From positions 992,001 to 1,056,000 of the forward strand of contig NC_014393.1 in NCBI RefSeq assembly GCF_000145275.1: a stretch of 64,000 nucleotides of DNA, written 5' to 3'. A model generated the notes under the pieces. The model did no database searches. It was not told where the DNA came from and saw only the letters and a program-made list of their open reading frames with translations. This stretch comes from Clostridium cellulovorans 743B (GTDB lineage: Bacteria > Bacillota > Clostridia > Clostridiales > Clostridiaceae). Position 1 is the first letter of the stretch; each line of letters opens with the position of its first letter. Positions 55,351 through 64,000 of this stretch are shown piece after piece. A program made the position numbers and the translations under genes.

Positions 55351-56727
55351 ATGACAAATTATAAAGGTAACGATCGTTTGTTATTTGGAATGATTCTTGG
55401 AGTTGCAACTTATTGGTTATTTGCAAGTGCTATAACAGCAGGGGTACCACCACTTACTAATGATTTAGGAATTTCAAGTTCTATTGTTAGTACTGCAGTC
55501 AGTATTACTGCATTAATTTGTGGGGTTAGTATTGTAACAGCAGGAAGTATAGCTGATAGAATAGGAAGAGTCAAGATGACTCAAATTGGATTTGTATTAA
55601 GTATAATTGGCTCTATACTATGTGCAACAGCACAAGGATCTATATTTCTTATTTTAGGACGTGTTATCCAAGGTTTATCAGGTGCATTCATAATGCCTTC
55701 AACTTTAGCACTTATAAATGCTTATTATAAAGATGAAGCTCGTCCTCGTGCTCTAAGTTTTTGGTCTTTAGCTTCTTGGGGTGGCAGTGGTGTTGCTAAC
55801 TTCTTTGGGGGTGCAGTAGTATCAGCTTTAGGTTGGCGCTGGTTATTTTGGCTTACTGTTCCTGTAGCGTTACTTGGTATGTTTTTAATAAATGGTACTC
55901 CAGAAAGTAAAGTTACTATTGGAGAAAAACGAAGAATTGATTATTTTGGAATTATTACTTTGGTTTTATCATTACTTTCGTTAAATCTAGTGGTTACTCG
56001 TGGAAGACAACTTGGGTGGACAAGTCCGATTATTCTTTCATTAATAGTTGCTTTTGTGATTTTATTTAGTATATTCCTAATTATAGAACGTAGAAATAAA
56101 GCACCATTAGTTGATTTATCACTATTTAGCAGCAAAGGATATAATGCAGCTGTAATTTCAAATTTCTTGCTTAATATGTGTGCTGGTTGCTTATTTATCT
56201 TAATGCCTTATGTTCAAACCACGCGTGGATTAAGTTCATTCCAAAGTGGACTGTTAACAATTAGCTATTTAGTTGCTATAGTTTCAACAATTCGTGTAGG
56301 AGAAAAAGTTATGCTTAGAACAGGAGCACGTTTGCCGATGGCTATAGGTACATTAATGGCTGCTTCAGGGATTTTCTTAATGACGTTAACTTTTTTACCA
56401 AATGTTGCTTACTTTACAGCTGTTGTAGTTGGCCTTGCTATTATGGGAACAGGGTTTGGATTTTATGCTACTCCATCTACAAATACTGCAGTTGGAAATG
56501 CTCCAGCAGAAAAAGCAGGATCTGCATCAGGTATTTATAAGATGGCAAGTTCTTTAGGAGGTAGCTTTGGTGTAGCCATTTCTGGAGCAGTATCAACAGC
56601 TATTATTATGAGTGACAAAACAGCTCAAAATTTATCAGCTGGCTGGGGACTGGGAGTTAGTGTAATTGCAGGAACTATATCACTAATGGCTGTATTATCA
56701 CTTGTACCTAAAAAACAACAAAAATGA
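55351..56727 (+). CDS. EmrB/QacA-type MFS drug exporter
   Basis: The 458-residue protein has about 14 hydrophobic helices and the 14-TM family motif GSIADRIGRVKM after helix 2, with GRVIQGLSGAFIMPSTLALI and the SLGGSFGVAISGAV motif C-like region. It likely exports drugs or dyes with proton antiport. AGGAGG precedes ATG. The intergenic MerR-like dyad suggests ligand-induced control. Confidence 0.85.
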   Translation: MTNYKGNDRLLFGMILGVATYWLFASAITAGVPPLTNDLGISSSIVSTAVSITALICGVSIVTAGSIADRIGRVKMTQIGFVLSIIGSILCATAQGSIFLILGRVIQGLSGAFIMPSTLALINAYYKDEARPRALSFWSLASWGGSGVANFFGGAVVSALGWRWLFWLTVPVALLGMFLINGTPESKVTIGEKRRIDYFGIITLVLSLLSLNLVVTRGRQLGWTSPIILSLIVAFVILFSIFLIIERRNKAPLVDLSLFSSKGYNAAVISNFLLNMCAGCLFILMPYVQTTRGLSSFQSGLLTISYLVAIVSTIRVGEKVMLRTGARLPMAIGTLMAASGIFLMTLTFLPNVAYFTAVVVGLAIMGTGFGFYATPSTNTAVGNAPAEKAGSASGIYKMASSLGGSFGVAISGAVSTAIIMSDKTAQNLSAGWGLGVSVIAGTISLMAVLSLVPKKQQK

Positions 56728-56795
56728 AGAGAATAAAATATACGATGCTTAAATAGAGATATAATTAGAGTTGAGATAATAGCTTAGAAGAAAGA

Positions 56796-56852
56796 TTAGC
56801 TTCAGGTAAAAGCTAAATGTATAGATGACATTTAACCAGAATCTGAAGCTAA
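56796..56852 (+). terminator. Forked hairpin terminator
   Basis: TTAGCTTCAG (56796-56805) pairs with CTGAAGCTAA (56843-56852), enclosing a second small hairpin (AAATGT/ACATTT). A A-rich tail rather than a long T-run follows. Confidence 0.5.
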
Positions 56853-56949
56853 AAAATCATTATTTTAAACTTTTAGTATTACTTGATTTTTAGAACTATA
56901 AATTAGGTGTAAATATTTATAAAAATGGAGTAGAAAGGAAGTTTTTATT

Positions 56950-58116
56950 ATGTCAAATATATTAGATAAAGTTAAATTAATTGAAGAGTATATTATTGAT
57001 TTTAGAAGAGATTTACACGAAAATCCTGAACTTAGTTGTAATGAGTTTAAAACTCAGGAAAAGATTATGAGGGAATTAGATAAGCTTGGAATACCATATA
57101 AAAAAGCAGGAAATACTTCTTTGATTGCAACATTAAAAGGTGGAAAAAGTGGTAAAACTGTAGCTTTAAGAGGAGACATAGATGCTCTTCCGATAAAAGA
57201 GGAAACAGATGTTGAATTCAAATCCAAAACTACTGGAGTAATGCACGCTTGTGGTCATGATGCTCACACTTCAATGCTTCTTGGGGCTGCAAAAATTCTA
57301 TCTGAAATGAAGGATGAGATACCTGGTGAGGTTAGATTCTTCTTTCAAGAAGGTGAAGAAACATTCTCAGGTGCAAAAAAAATCATAGAAGCAGGCGGAA
57401 TGGATGGAGTAGATGCTTGTCTTGGTATGCATGGAATGGCAGAGTTAGAGACAGGATATGTAAATATTGAACCAGGGTATAGAATGGCAGGTTGTGATAC
57501 TATTTATGTTAAGTTTGAAGGAGTATCAGGACATGGATCAGTTCCACATCTAGCAAAGGATACTATCCATCCTGCATGTATCTTTGTTACAGATATTCAA
57601 GGAATAGTTACTAAAAATATTAATTCTCAAGATCCAATAGTGATGTCTGTAGGAAAGTTTATTGGAGGTACAAAGGCAAATATAGTTGCAAAATATACAG
57701 AAATTGATATTTCAATGAGATACTTTAGTCCACAAGTTAGAAAAATAGCTCATGATGCAATAAAGAGACATGCAAAAGCTATTGGAGATGCTTATGAGAT
57801 TAAGGTTGATGTAAGAATAGAAGAAAGTGCCCTTAGTCTTTGCAATGATGCAGAATTAGCAGAACTAGCAGATAAATCTGCAATAAAAATCTTTGGAGAA
57901 GGCAAAAATAAAAATTTACCTAAATATATGGGATCAGAGGATATGCCATACTATTTTGAGCATGCTAAAGGGGTGTACGCATTTGTTGGATATAGAAATG
58001 AGGAAAAAAAAGCTATATACTTCCCACACCATGAGAAATTCAAGATTGATGAAGACTACATGAAATATGGTACGGCTTTGCATGTACAATTTGCTCTTGA
58101 TTTTTTAAGTAAATAG
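56950..58116 (+). CDS. M20-family amidohydrolase
   Basis: ATG follows GGAAG. The 388-residue protein is an M20D-type peptidase/amidohydrolase with GVMHACGHDAHT (metal ligands C101, H103), catalytic EGEE (about 136-137), and GHGSVPH. It likely releases acyl or amino groups from N-acyl amino acids. Substrate cannot be told from sequence. It is a single gene ending at a terminator. Confidence 0.88.
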   Translation: MSNILDKVKLIEEYIIDFRRDLHENPELSCNEFKTQEKIMRELDKLGIPYKKAGNTSLIATLKGGKSGKTVALRGDIDALPIKEETDVEFKSKTTGVMHACGHDAHTSMLLGAAKILSEMKDEIPGEVRFFFQEGEETFSGAKKIIEAGGMDGVDACLGMHGMAELETGYVNIEPGYRMAGCDTIYVKFEGVSGHGSVPHLAKDTIHPACIFVTDIQGIVTKNINSQDPIVMSVGKFIGGTKANIVAKYTEIDISMRYFSPQVRKIAHDAIKRHAKAIGDAYEIKVDVRIEESALSLCNDAELAELADKSAIKIFGEGKNKNLPKYMGSEDMPYYFEHAKGVYAFVGYRNEEKKAIYFPHHEKFKIDEDYMKYGTALHVQFALDFLSK

Positions 58117-58173
58117 TACGTGAAATATAAGTATCAATTAACTGATTTATAGTGCAATAAAAGCCATAAAAAA

Positions 58174-58208
58174 GAGTGGTTAAGGATTTTGGTTCCTTAC
58201 CACTTTTT
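58174..58208 (+). terminator. Terminator
   Basis: AGTGGTTAAGG (58174-58184) pairs with CCTTACCACT (58194-58203), one-base bulge, then TTTTT. Confidence 0.75.
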
Positions 58209-58877
58209 GACTACTAATGTTACTATATATAGATAGAGTTTTTATGACATACATTGACACTTACAAAATCACTGGAAATATTCATTTTGGAGGGAAAGTA
58301 TGTTAATTTTATAGGGTGAAAAATAGGATTTTGCGTAAATTAATTTCTAAAGTATCCGAATCCGTTAGGATTCTATTTAATGAGTATTAACTTATTTACA
58401 ATTTAGCCATCCAATGAAGTACAGTGGGCATAGCTAAATTCTCTTTGAAAAATCCCTAATAGGAATAAGATATGATATTTAAAAATTGTGGTCTGTCATA
58501 ATTGGAAAATGGAAAGAAGCGTACTTGTTTTGTAAGTTTATATCGCATCTTTATTAGCAAGTGATAATTTGTGGAGTTTAAAGAGTGTGCCTCACCTCTA
58601 ACAAAAAGCAACTATAATTTTCATACATATGGAAAGCTCTTGATTTCAAGGGCTTCTAATATTTTTTGAAGGAAAACCAAAGGTAGAAAATTTATTATGA
58701 TGATACATCTGTTAGGCTTCGGGTAGCTATGGATAGATGTTGTTTATAAAGAACTATTTAATGGTTAAATTCTAAGAATGCTCATTCCATTATGCTCTTA
58801 ATAGAGTTACATATTTTATATATACAAATCATAATTATGTACTATAATAAATTATTTAAGATATGAGGTTTGTAGTA
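58209..58877. other. Long intergenic region
   Basis: No gene is visible in about 670 bases. Only a weak AAGCTCTTG / CAAGGGCTT hairpin is present near 58633-58653. The stretch may be a remnant or hold an undetected RNA. Confidence 0.4.
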
Positions 58878-60113
58878 ATGACTGTTGGCATAGGAATTCT
58901 TAATAGAAGTGGAGTCGTATTGGCATCAGATACTTTTGACCCTGTGATAGGAATCGGAGCTATGAAATTTGTTTCAATAAATAAAATTTTTCCTTTATCA
59001 AAACATCACCCTGTTGGAGTTGTCCTTGATGGTAGCGTTAGATATATGGATGTCATACCGTGGGAAACAATAATAGAAGTTTATTGGTCATATATCGGAG
59101 ACAAATCCTTTGATACCCTAGAAGAATATGCTAAGAGTTTTATTGATTTTTTACCAAATGATAACCGATTTTATAGTTACAGTGCAGAAGTGAGTCTTAT
59201 AAATATTGTTATGAATTATTGTGTAGACAAAGTTACGGGTAAAGATAATTTAGAAGAAAACAATAGGGAAGCTATAGCAGATAAAGTAGAGAAGGAAATT
59301 AAATTTTATTCAAAAGAAAGCTTTATAAATCCATTTGACGATAACTTTTTTAAATTATTTTTAGAAAAGCATAGAAAGGATTTGGAGGAATATTTAAAAA
59401 GTAGAATTGATTTTGATATTGATTTAAAAACGCAAGAAAATCTAATACTTATGTGTGCATATGTTACAACTAAAAGTAATTACATGTCTGAAAATATTAA
59501 TCTTGGAAGCATAGTGATTTCAGGATATGGTGATAAGGAAATATTTCCATCATTATATCGATATAAAATTGTAGGCACAATTGATGGAAAATTAATATAT
59601 AGGTTAGAAGAAAGTTATAGTATAGGAGATGACGAGGAGGATACAAAAAAAATTATTCCCTTTGGTGAAGAAAAAGATTTAATAAATACTTATATAAAAG
59701 GAATAAACCCTGAGTTAGAAAAGAATATATTAATGGAAATTGAAAAAAGTTTTAATGAGTTTTTAAAAGAAATACAAAATAAATATAATAAAAATCATGT
59801 ATTACAGCAGTTTATTGAAAAAGAGAAAGATGAAATAAACAGTATTAGTAAAATGGTGATGAAAGGATTAATGAACCATATTAATGACTTACAACAAATG
59901 GAGTTTATAAGTCCACTTTTGTACATGGTTGATTTCATTCGAAAGGAAGATATGATATCTTTAGCTGAGGCACTTGTAAATTTAACTTCAATTAGCGTGA
60001 AGTTTACTCCTAAGAAGAAAGCAGAGGTAGGACCAATTGATATTGCCTTTATTACTAAAGGTGATGGTTTTCAATGGATAAAAACAAAAGAATTTTACAA
60101 ATATAGAATTTAA
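58878..60113 (+). CDS. Proteasome-like Ntn-hydrolase homologue 1
   Basis: The ATG at 58878, nine bases after a GAGG site, gives MTVGIGILNRSGVVLASD and is preferred over an ATG 15 bases upstream. After Met removal, Thr would be residue 1, Asp17 follows in ASD, and Lys35 in the NKIF segment. These fit the Thr1/Asp17/Lys33 pattern of proteasome beta and HslV hydrolases. The protein is longer (411 residues) with a helical C-terminus, and is a tandem paralogue of the 60171 protein. Peptidase activity is inferred. Confidence 0.6.
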   Translation: MTVGIGILNRSGVVLASDTFDPVIGIGAMKFVSINKIFPLSKHHPVGVVLDGSVRYMDVIPWETIIEVYWSYIGDKSFDTLEEYAKSFIDFLPNDNRFYSYSAEVSLINIVMNYCVDKVTGKDNLEENNREAIADKVEKEIKFYSKESFINPFDDNFFKLFLEKHRKDLEEYLKSRIDFDIDLKTQENLILMCAYVTTKSNYMSENINLGSIVISGYGDKEIFPSLYRYKIVGTIDGKLIYRLEESYSIGDDEEDTKKIIPFGEEKDLINTYIKGINPELEKNILMEIEKSFNEFLKEIQNKYNKNHVLQQFIEKEKDEINSISKMVMKGLMNHINDLQQMEFISPLLYMVDFIRKEDMISLAEALVNLTSISVKFTPKKKAEVGPIDIAFITKGDGFQWIKTKEFYKYRI

Positions 60114-60170
60114 CGATATTAATACGCATACTGCAAATAGTATCAAAGCAATAATGGAGGACTTTGTAAT

Positions 60171-61397
60171 ATGACTGCTCAAATAGCGATTCTTAATAAA
60201 AATGGAATTGCATTAGCAGCAGATAGTGTTGCTACTGTGAACATACAGGAAGGAGAAAAATTTATTACCGTTGAGAAACTTTTTTCCCTATCTAAACATC
60301 ACCCTGTTGGAATTATGATTTATGGTAGTGCTGATTTTACTGATATACCTTTTGAAACCATAATAAAAGTATATAAGTCATACCTTGGAAATAAGTCTTT
60401 TGACACATTGCAAGAGTACGCTGATGATTTTTTTAGGGTTTTAGCAAAGGACAAAAGAGTTTATAACTCAGGCTATGAGAAAAGACTTGTAAGATCAGTT
60501 TTAGATTATTGCTTAATGGAAAATATGCCTAGATTTAAATCCACAAATAAGCGGGAAGAAACTTTAAGTAATAATGTAAAAGAGAAAATCAAAGATTTTT
60601 TAAGTATGAGATCTTTAGATGGATTTAGTGACAATTTTATACAATTATTTTTGGAATCACATGGAGATTATTTAAAGAGATATATGAATGAAATAGATAA
60701 TATTAGGATTGACAAGAAAACGCAGGAAAACATAGTATTATTGTGTGCACATATGATTAGTAAAAGTGGTTTTTTATGTAGATCAACAGGTCCATCAACA
60801 GGTGTAGTCATTGCAGGTTATGGTAATAAAGAAATATTTCCATCTTTAATTGAATATAAAATTACTGGCGTAGTTTCTGAAAATATAATTTTTAAATCTA
60901 ACGGTAAATCTGTAAAAGTGGGGGTTGAAGAAAGTAATATTGAATCAACCTTCATGCCTTTTGCTCAAAGAGATGTAGTGGATACTTATACAAAAGGGAT
61001 AGACGAAGAACTTGAAAATGTAATATTTGATAGCATAGATAGTATTTTTAATAATCTTTATGAAGCAATACAAGAAGCGATACAACGTGAATCTAATAAA
61101 AATATAACTCACGAATTTACTAGTGAGGAAAGAGAGATAATAAAGAGACTAGGGGAAAAACAAAATAGGGAAATAAGAGAGAAATTCAAAACACAGCAGT
61201 TTGATAAATATACTAAACCATTCTTAAAAATGGGTGCATTTCTTGGTAGAGAAGAGATGATATTTTTAGCGGAGGCACTTGTTAATTTAACGTCTACAAG
61301 ACGTAGGTTTACAACTGACGTAGAATCAGTTGGTGGAGCCACTGATGTAGCGATTATTACTAAAGTTGATGGCTTTACATGGGTAAAGAAAAAATAA
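60171..61397 (+). CDS. Proteasome-like Ntn-hydrolase homologue 2
   Basis: ATG follows TGGAGGA. The 408-residue protein starts MTAQIAILNKNGIALAAD. Counting from Thr as residue 1, Asp17 lies in AAD and Lys35 in VEKLF, as in the upstream paralogue and similar to HslV/proteasome beta. SLSKHHPVGI, GNKEIFPS and PFAQ..VDTY blocks are shared with paralogue 1. It lies 57 bases after it, so both are probably co-transcribed. Substrate unknown; it may be a self-assembling protease or a repurposed fold. Confidence 0.6.
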   Translation: MTAQIAILNKNGIALAADSVATVNIQEGEKFITVEKLFSLSKHHPVGIMIYGSADFTDIPFETIIKVYKSYLGNKSFDTLQEYADDFFRVLAKDKRVYNSGYEKRLVRSVLDYCLMENMPRFKSTNKREETLSNNVKEKIKDFLSMRSLDGFSDNFIQLFLESHGDYLKRYMNEIDNIRIDKKTQENIVLLCAHMISKSGFLCRSTGPSTGVVIAGYGNKEIFPSLIEYKITGVVSENIIFKSNGKSVKVGVEESNIESTFMPFAQRDVVDTYTKGIDEELENVIFDSIDSIFNNLYEAIQEAIQRESNKNITHEFTSEEREIIKRLGEKQNREIREKFKTQQFDKYTKPFLKMGAFLGREEMIFLAEALVNLTSTRRRFTTDVESVGGATDVAIITKVDGFTWVKKK

Positions 61398-61425
61398 TTT
61401 TTTAGCCTTAAGAGGAGATAAACTT

Positions 61426-61944
61426 ATGAATATTATAAAAAAAATAATCTTATCAGCTAGTATATTTGTTATTATATTTTGTTTTTTAGCAACTACATTA
61501 AAAGGTGCACCAAATTTACAGGGGCAGAAGAATAAAGAACTTTATGAAAATAAAATTTATAATATTTCATTAGAATATAATGGTGAGTGGAAAGTAAACC
61601 CTAACTACATTGAAAAATATGAAGGAAAAGATGGTTTTTTTCAGATTTCAGCTTATGCTGGAAAAGGCATAGAAATAGATGAAATAGCACAAAGTGAAGC
61701 AAGTCATAAATTAAGACCTTATGGAAATAGTTTTAAAATAACTAAATTAAGCATCCAAGGTCAAGAAGCAAGATTGATAATGCCTTCTAATGACCAATCA
61801 CAAGAATTTAATAATCAAGCGGAATTAATAGTAAAATATCCAAAAGAAATAAACATTAACGGAAATACGTATAATTACTTTATATTATGGGCTGATAAGT
61901 ATAATATACAAGAAATATCAAGAACATTAAAATTTGTATCATAA
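61426..61944 (+). CDS. Secreted or anchored protein of unknown function
   Basis: ATG follows AGAGGAGATAAACTT. The 172-residue product has a signal-peptide or anchor (residues 4-27, IIKKIILSASIFVIIFCFLA) and an exported beta-rich domain that begins with YNISLEYNGEWKV, as in PsbP/lipocalin-like extracellular modules. It follows the two Ntn-hydrolase-like genes by 28 bases and may be their exported partner. Confidence 0.6.
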   Translation: MNIIKKIILSASIFVIIFCFLATTLKGAPNLQGQKNKELYENKIYNISLEYNGEWKVNPNYIEKYEGKDGFFQISAYAGKGIEIDEIAQSEASHKLRPYGNSFKITKLSIQGQEARLIMPSNDQSQEFNNQAELIVKYPKEININGNTYNYFILWADKYNIQEISRTLKFVS

Positions 61945-61972
61945 TTTTTTACCAGTTTCTTATATTTGTTCT

Positions 61973-62037
61973 GTTTACTCTAGAAGCAAGCATTTCCTAT
62001 TATCAATTGAGCACAAAAACTTAATTCTAGAGTAAAC
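61973..62037. repeat. Perfect 13-base inverted repeat
   Basis: GTTTACTCTAGAA (61973-61985) and TTCTAGAGTAAAC (62025-62037) are exact complements separated by 39 bases, between convergent genes. Confidence 0.6.
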
Positions 62038-62066
62038 AACATATAGGTAAGGAATTTAAAATTTAA

Positions 62067-63410
62067 TTAGTATTTCTCGTCAAGATAAGTTAATGTTAGA
62101 ATATTAGGACTATATCGTATGAATACAGAAGGTGTGGAAGTTTCTTCTGTTAATCTGAACTTATCAGTATAATCTTCTCTGCTGCTTATTCCTACATAAA
62201 TATCTGAAATTTTATGCCAGGTTGCATAATTTGCAGTACCTGTTTTAGGTAAATTGAAAATACCTTGAAAAGTTTCTATAGCTTTTTTAGTGACGCTACC
62301 TAAATTACCATCAACATTTGATTTGGGAATTAATGGATAGTGAGTGGCGATTTTATTTAATGACGTTTGAATAATTTTAACAGGTTCACCTGTTGAACCT
62401 ATTTGTAATGGAAATCCTGGATATGATGGGGTAAGGTTCCCCATTTTTTTTAGTTTTCGTATTCTTATATCAGAGCTGTAATAAAATTTTAATATTTCCT
62501 CAGCTGTTTTGCCTCTATCTGCCAAGTGTTTACTACCCCATTGTGATAGCCAGCCAGAAGGGGTTTTAACATTGACTCCATCAGTATATTGTGCTAAAAG
62601 AGGGAATTCGTAGTTGGGTTTTTCTATATAATTAGTAAACAAATCATCTACAACTTCATCTATTGAAGCGAAGGTGTTTCTTCCATGGATACAGGCTTGA
62701 TCAACGGCTGTTGAACTTGTAATATGGAATTTTTTATTCTTTGCTGTATACCATTCGGTAAATATTCTATTTAAAGCAAAGGACATAACAGCAGTTGCAT
62801 TAGCTTTTATAGCTTCTTTTGGCCAATTAGGATTTATTTCTGTTGCCAAGACGCTTTTCAAATAGTACTTAAAGTCTTCTTTATGATTAGCAGCATTTGT
62901 ATCCTTTGGATGCCCATAATGAACCATTATAGTGTCAGGATTTAGCCATTTTTCTCGACTAATATAAAAAGAAGGTGGTTGATTTGGTCTTGGGAATTGA
63001 GATTCAGGTATTTTCGCTGGATAATTTCCAAGAAGTGTATTCTCAGTTATGGTAATAATATCTTCAATATTATTTTCTCTACTACCTATAGGATTCAGGT
63101 GACAATATTGAATAGATTCAACACCAGGATATATTTGACAACCTTTAATAGTTAATTTTTTATAACCAGGCACTTCAGCAATTATATCGCAAAGGCTGTA
63201 AGGTAGCTTATCTGAGGGATTTATAGAATTCTCCAGTGGTGGAGCCTCAAGTTCTATTTGACTTGTAATTCCTGATGAATCAGTTGATAAGTCTTGGATG
63301 TTTTGTTTATTGCTTGTTTCCTTATCTTGAATTACAGTAATTTTAGCTTTTTCTAAAGGTATATAAGTATTACTGTGAAAGACATGAATTTTTAAAGTTC
63401 CTGTTTGCAT
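62067..63410 (-). CDS. SpoIID-like protein with peptidoglycan-binding domain
   Basis: Start ATG follows AAGGAG on the minus strand. The 447-residue protein begins with a beta domain (TLKIHVFHSNTYIP), continues with a SpoIID-like lytic region (YYLKSVLATEINPNWPKEAIKANATAVMSFALNRI, about 180-260), and ends in a PG_binding_1 domain (GNLGSVTKKAIETFQ, about 345-400). It likely binds or cleaves spore or cell-wall peptidoglycan. No signal peptide is evident. It lies downstream of a LysM gene on the same strand. Confidence 0.75.
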   Translation of the reverse strand: MQTGTLKIHVFHSNTYIPLEKAKITVIQDKETSNKQNIQDLSTDSSGITSQIELEAPPLENSINPSDKLPYSLCDIIAEVPGYKKLTIKGCQIYPGVESIQYCHLNPIGSRENNIEDIITITENTLLGNYPAKIPESQFPRPNQPPSFYISREKWLNPDTIMVHYGHPKDTNAANHKEDFKYYLKSVLATEINPNWPKEAIKANATAVMSFALNRIFTEWYTAKNKKFHITSSTAVDQACIHGRNTFASIDEVVDDLFTNYIEKPNYEFPLLAQYTDGVNVKTPSGWLSQWGSKHLADRGKTAEEILKFYYSSDIRIRKLKKMGNLTPSYPGFPLQIGSTGEPVKIIQTSLNKIATHYPLIPKSNVDGNLGSVTKKAIETFQGIFNLPKTGTANYATWHKISDIYVGISSREDYTDKFRLTEETSTPSVFIRYSPNILTLTYLDEKY

Positions 63411-63526
63411 AATAAATTTTCTCCTTGAAAAAGTAATTTATATGATTATAGTGGCTTTACTATAAGTAGAAATGCTTAGAGTAAAGCTTTGTTTTATGGT
63501 TTATGCTTAGCAAATGTTATTAAAGG

Positions 63527-63829
63527 CTACAACTTAGTAGGAATTTTTATTATTTGTCCTGGAGAAACCTCAGTAGTTATATAGTTCAGCTCCATTATTA
63601 ATTGCTTTGTAGCATTAAATTTCTTTGCAATAGAGTCTAGAGTATCACCAGTTATCACTGTATAAGTGACAATTGCTCTAAAAGAAGGTAATGGGATAAA
63701 GAGTCTTTGCCCTACATATAGTGGCGAATTATCTACCATTGGATTGAATTGAAGTAATTGATTGACGCTCACATCAAGTTTCCATGCAATCAGGTTTAAG
63801 TAATCATCAGGTTGTACAATGTAAAACAT
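63527..63829 (-). CDS. Two-LysM domain protein
   Basis: ATG follows AAGGAGGAAAAATT on the minus strand. The 100-residue product is essentially two LysM modules: YIVQPDDYLNLIAWKLDVSVNQLL...GQRLFIP and YTVITGDTLDSIAKKFNATKQLI...GQIIKIP. It binds peptidoglycan or chitin-like glycans. No signal peptide, as in spore-associated LysM proteins. It is 116 bases upstream of the SpoIID-like gene on the same strand. Confidence 0.85.
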   Translation of the reverse strand: MFYIVQPDDYLNLIAWKLDVSVNQLLQFNPMVDNSPLYVGQRLFIPLPSFRAIVTYTVITGDTLDSIAKKFNATKQLIMELNYITTEVSPGQIIKIPTKL

Positions 63830-64000
63830 AATTTTTCCTCCTTAAATTTTCGAAATTATCACACTTTTTTAGTTCTATATATTTAATTTATGAATTAGCT
63901 TCAAATAATGTGAGATGACGCTTTGCATAGTACAATAACGATTAGAGAATATATGTCTATGAGGTATTAACTTTATGGCTTAGAACAAATTTATAAAGAA

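Noticed and set aside
1..64000. CRISPR array or tRNA genes
   Set aside because: No regularly spaced repeats of suitable length and no cloverleaf with TTCGA arm seen by eye.

Overview
The window is AT-rich Gram-positive DNA with strong AGGAGG-type ribosome sites. TTG and GTG starts are common, and terminators are mostly hairpin-plus-T. The SpoIID/LysM genes, AgrA/AgrC-type signalling pair and codon use fit a Clostridium-like firmicute. I see no rRNA, tRNA or CRISPR array.

Layout. (1) 1-4.9 kb: a bacteriocin-type export locus. Small membrane peptides precede a C39-peptidase ABC exporter and an HlyD-type adaptor. (2) 5.1-7.6 kb: a large orphan membrane protein. (3) 7.7-8.6 kb: scrap from IS66-like and IS256-like elements beside a frameshifted gene, then a DEDD exonuclease-BRCT gene and a partner on the minus strand. 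(4) 10.2-18.3 kb: two hypothetical genes (one helix-turn-helix), then a TerB-domain / BrxD-like ATPase / BrxHI-like helicase operon with visibly less AT-rich composition. (5) 18.5-22 kb: a 1148-residue metallophosphoesterase with repeat-like segments and a C-terminal zinc ribbon. (6) 22-24.3 kb: decayed IS66 and RhuM genes. (7) 24.4-30.7 kb: a Wadjet jetABCD operon, the clearest defence system here, followed by an SF1 (Dna2/Upf1-like) helicase.

(8) 33.9-45.3 kb: a mobile-element core. It has a zinc-finger protein divergent from an excisionase-type regulator, a PrimPol/DUF927 replication protein, an iteron-like array, paralogous HTH/zinc-ribbon proteins, a SHOCT-like protein and tandem large serine recombinases. 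I see no relaxase or structural phage genes, so it looks like an integrative, perhaps mobilizable, element. (9) 45.3-52.9 kb: a cargo-like stretch with a class III cyclase-like protein, an ApeA-like HEPN protein, a metallophosphoesterase paired with an Mrr-like nuclease, and a third metallophosphoesterase. (10) 53-64 kb: more chromosome-like genes: an AgrA/AgrC-type pair, an MFS exporter, an M20 amidohydrolase, two tandem proteasome-like Ntn-hydrolase homologues, a secreted protein, and SpoIID/peptidoglycan-binding and LysM proteins.

Taken together, 8-53 kb is a defence and mobile-element island built from several acquisitions. The best candidates for undescribed biology are the tandem Ntn-hydrolase-like pair, the metallophosphoesterase fusion and pairs, the cyclase-like cassette between duplicated recombinase terminators, and two hairpins with different stems but the same loop upstream of adjacent element genes.
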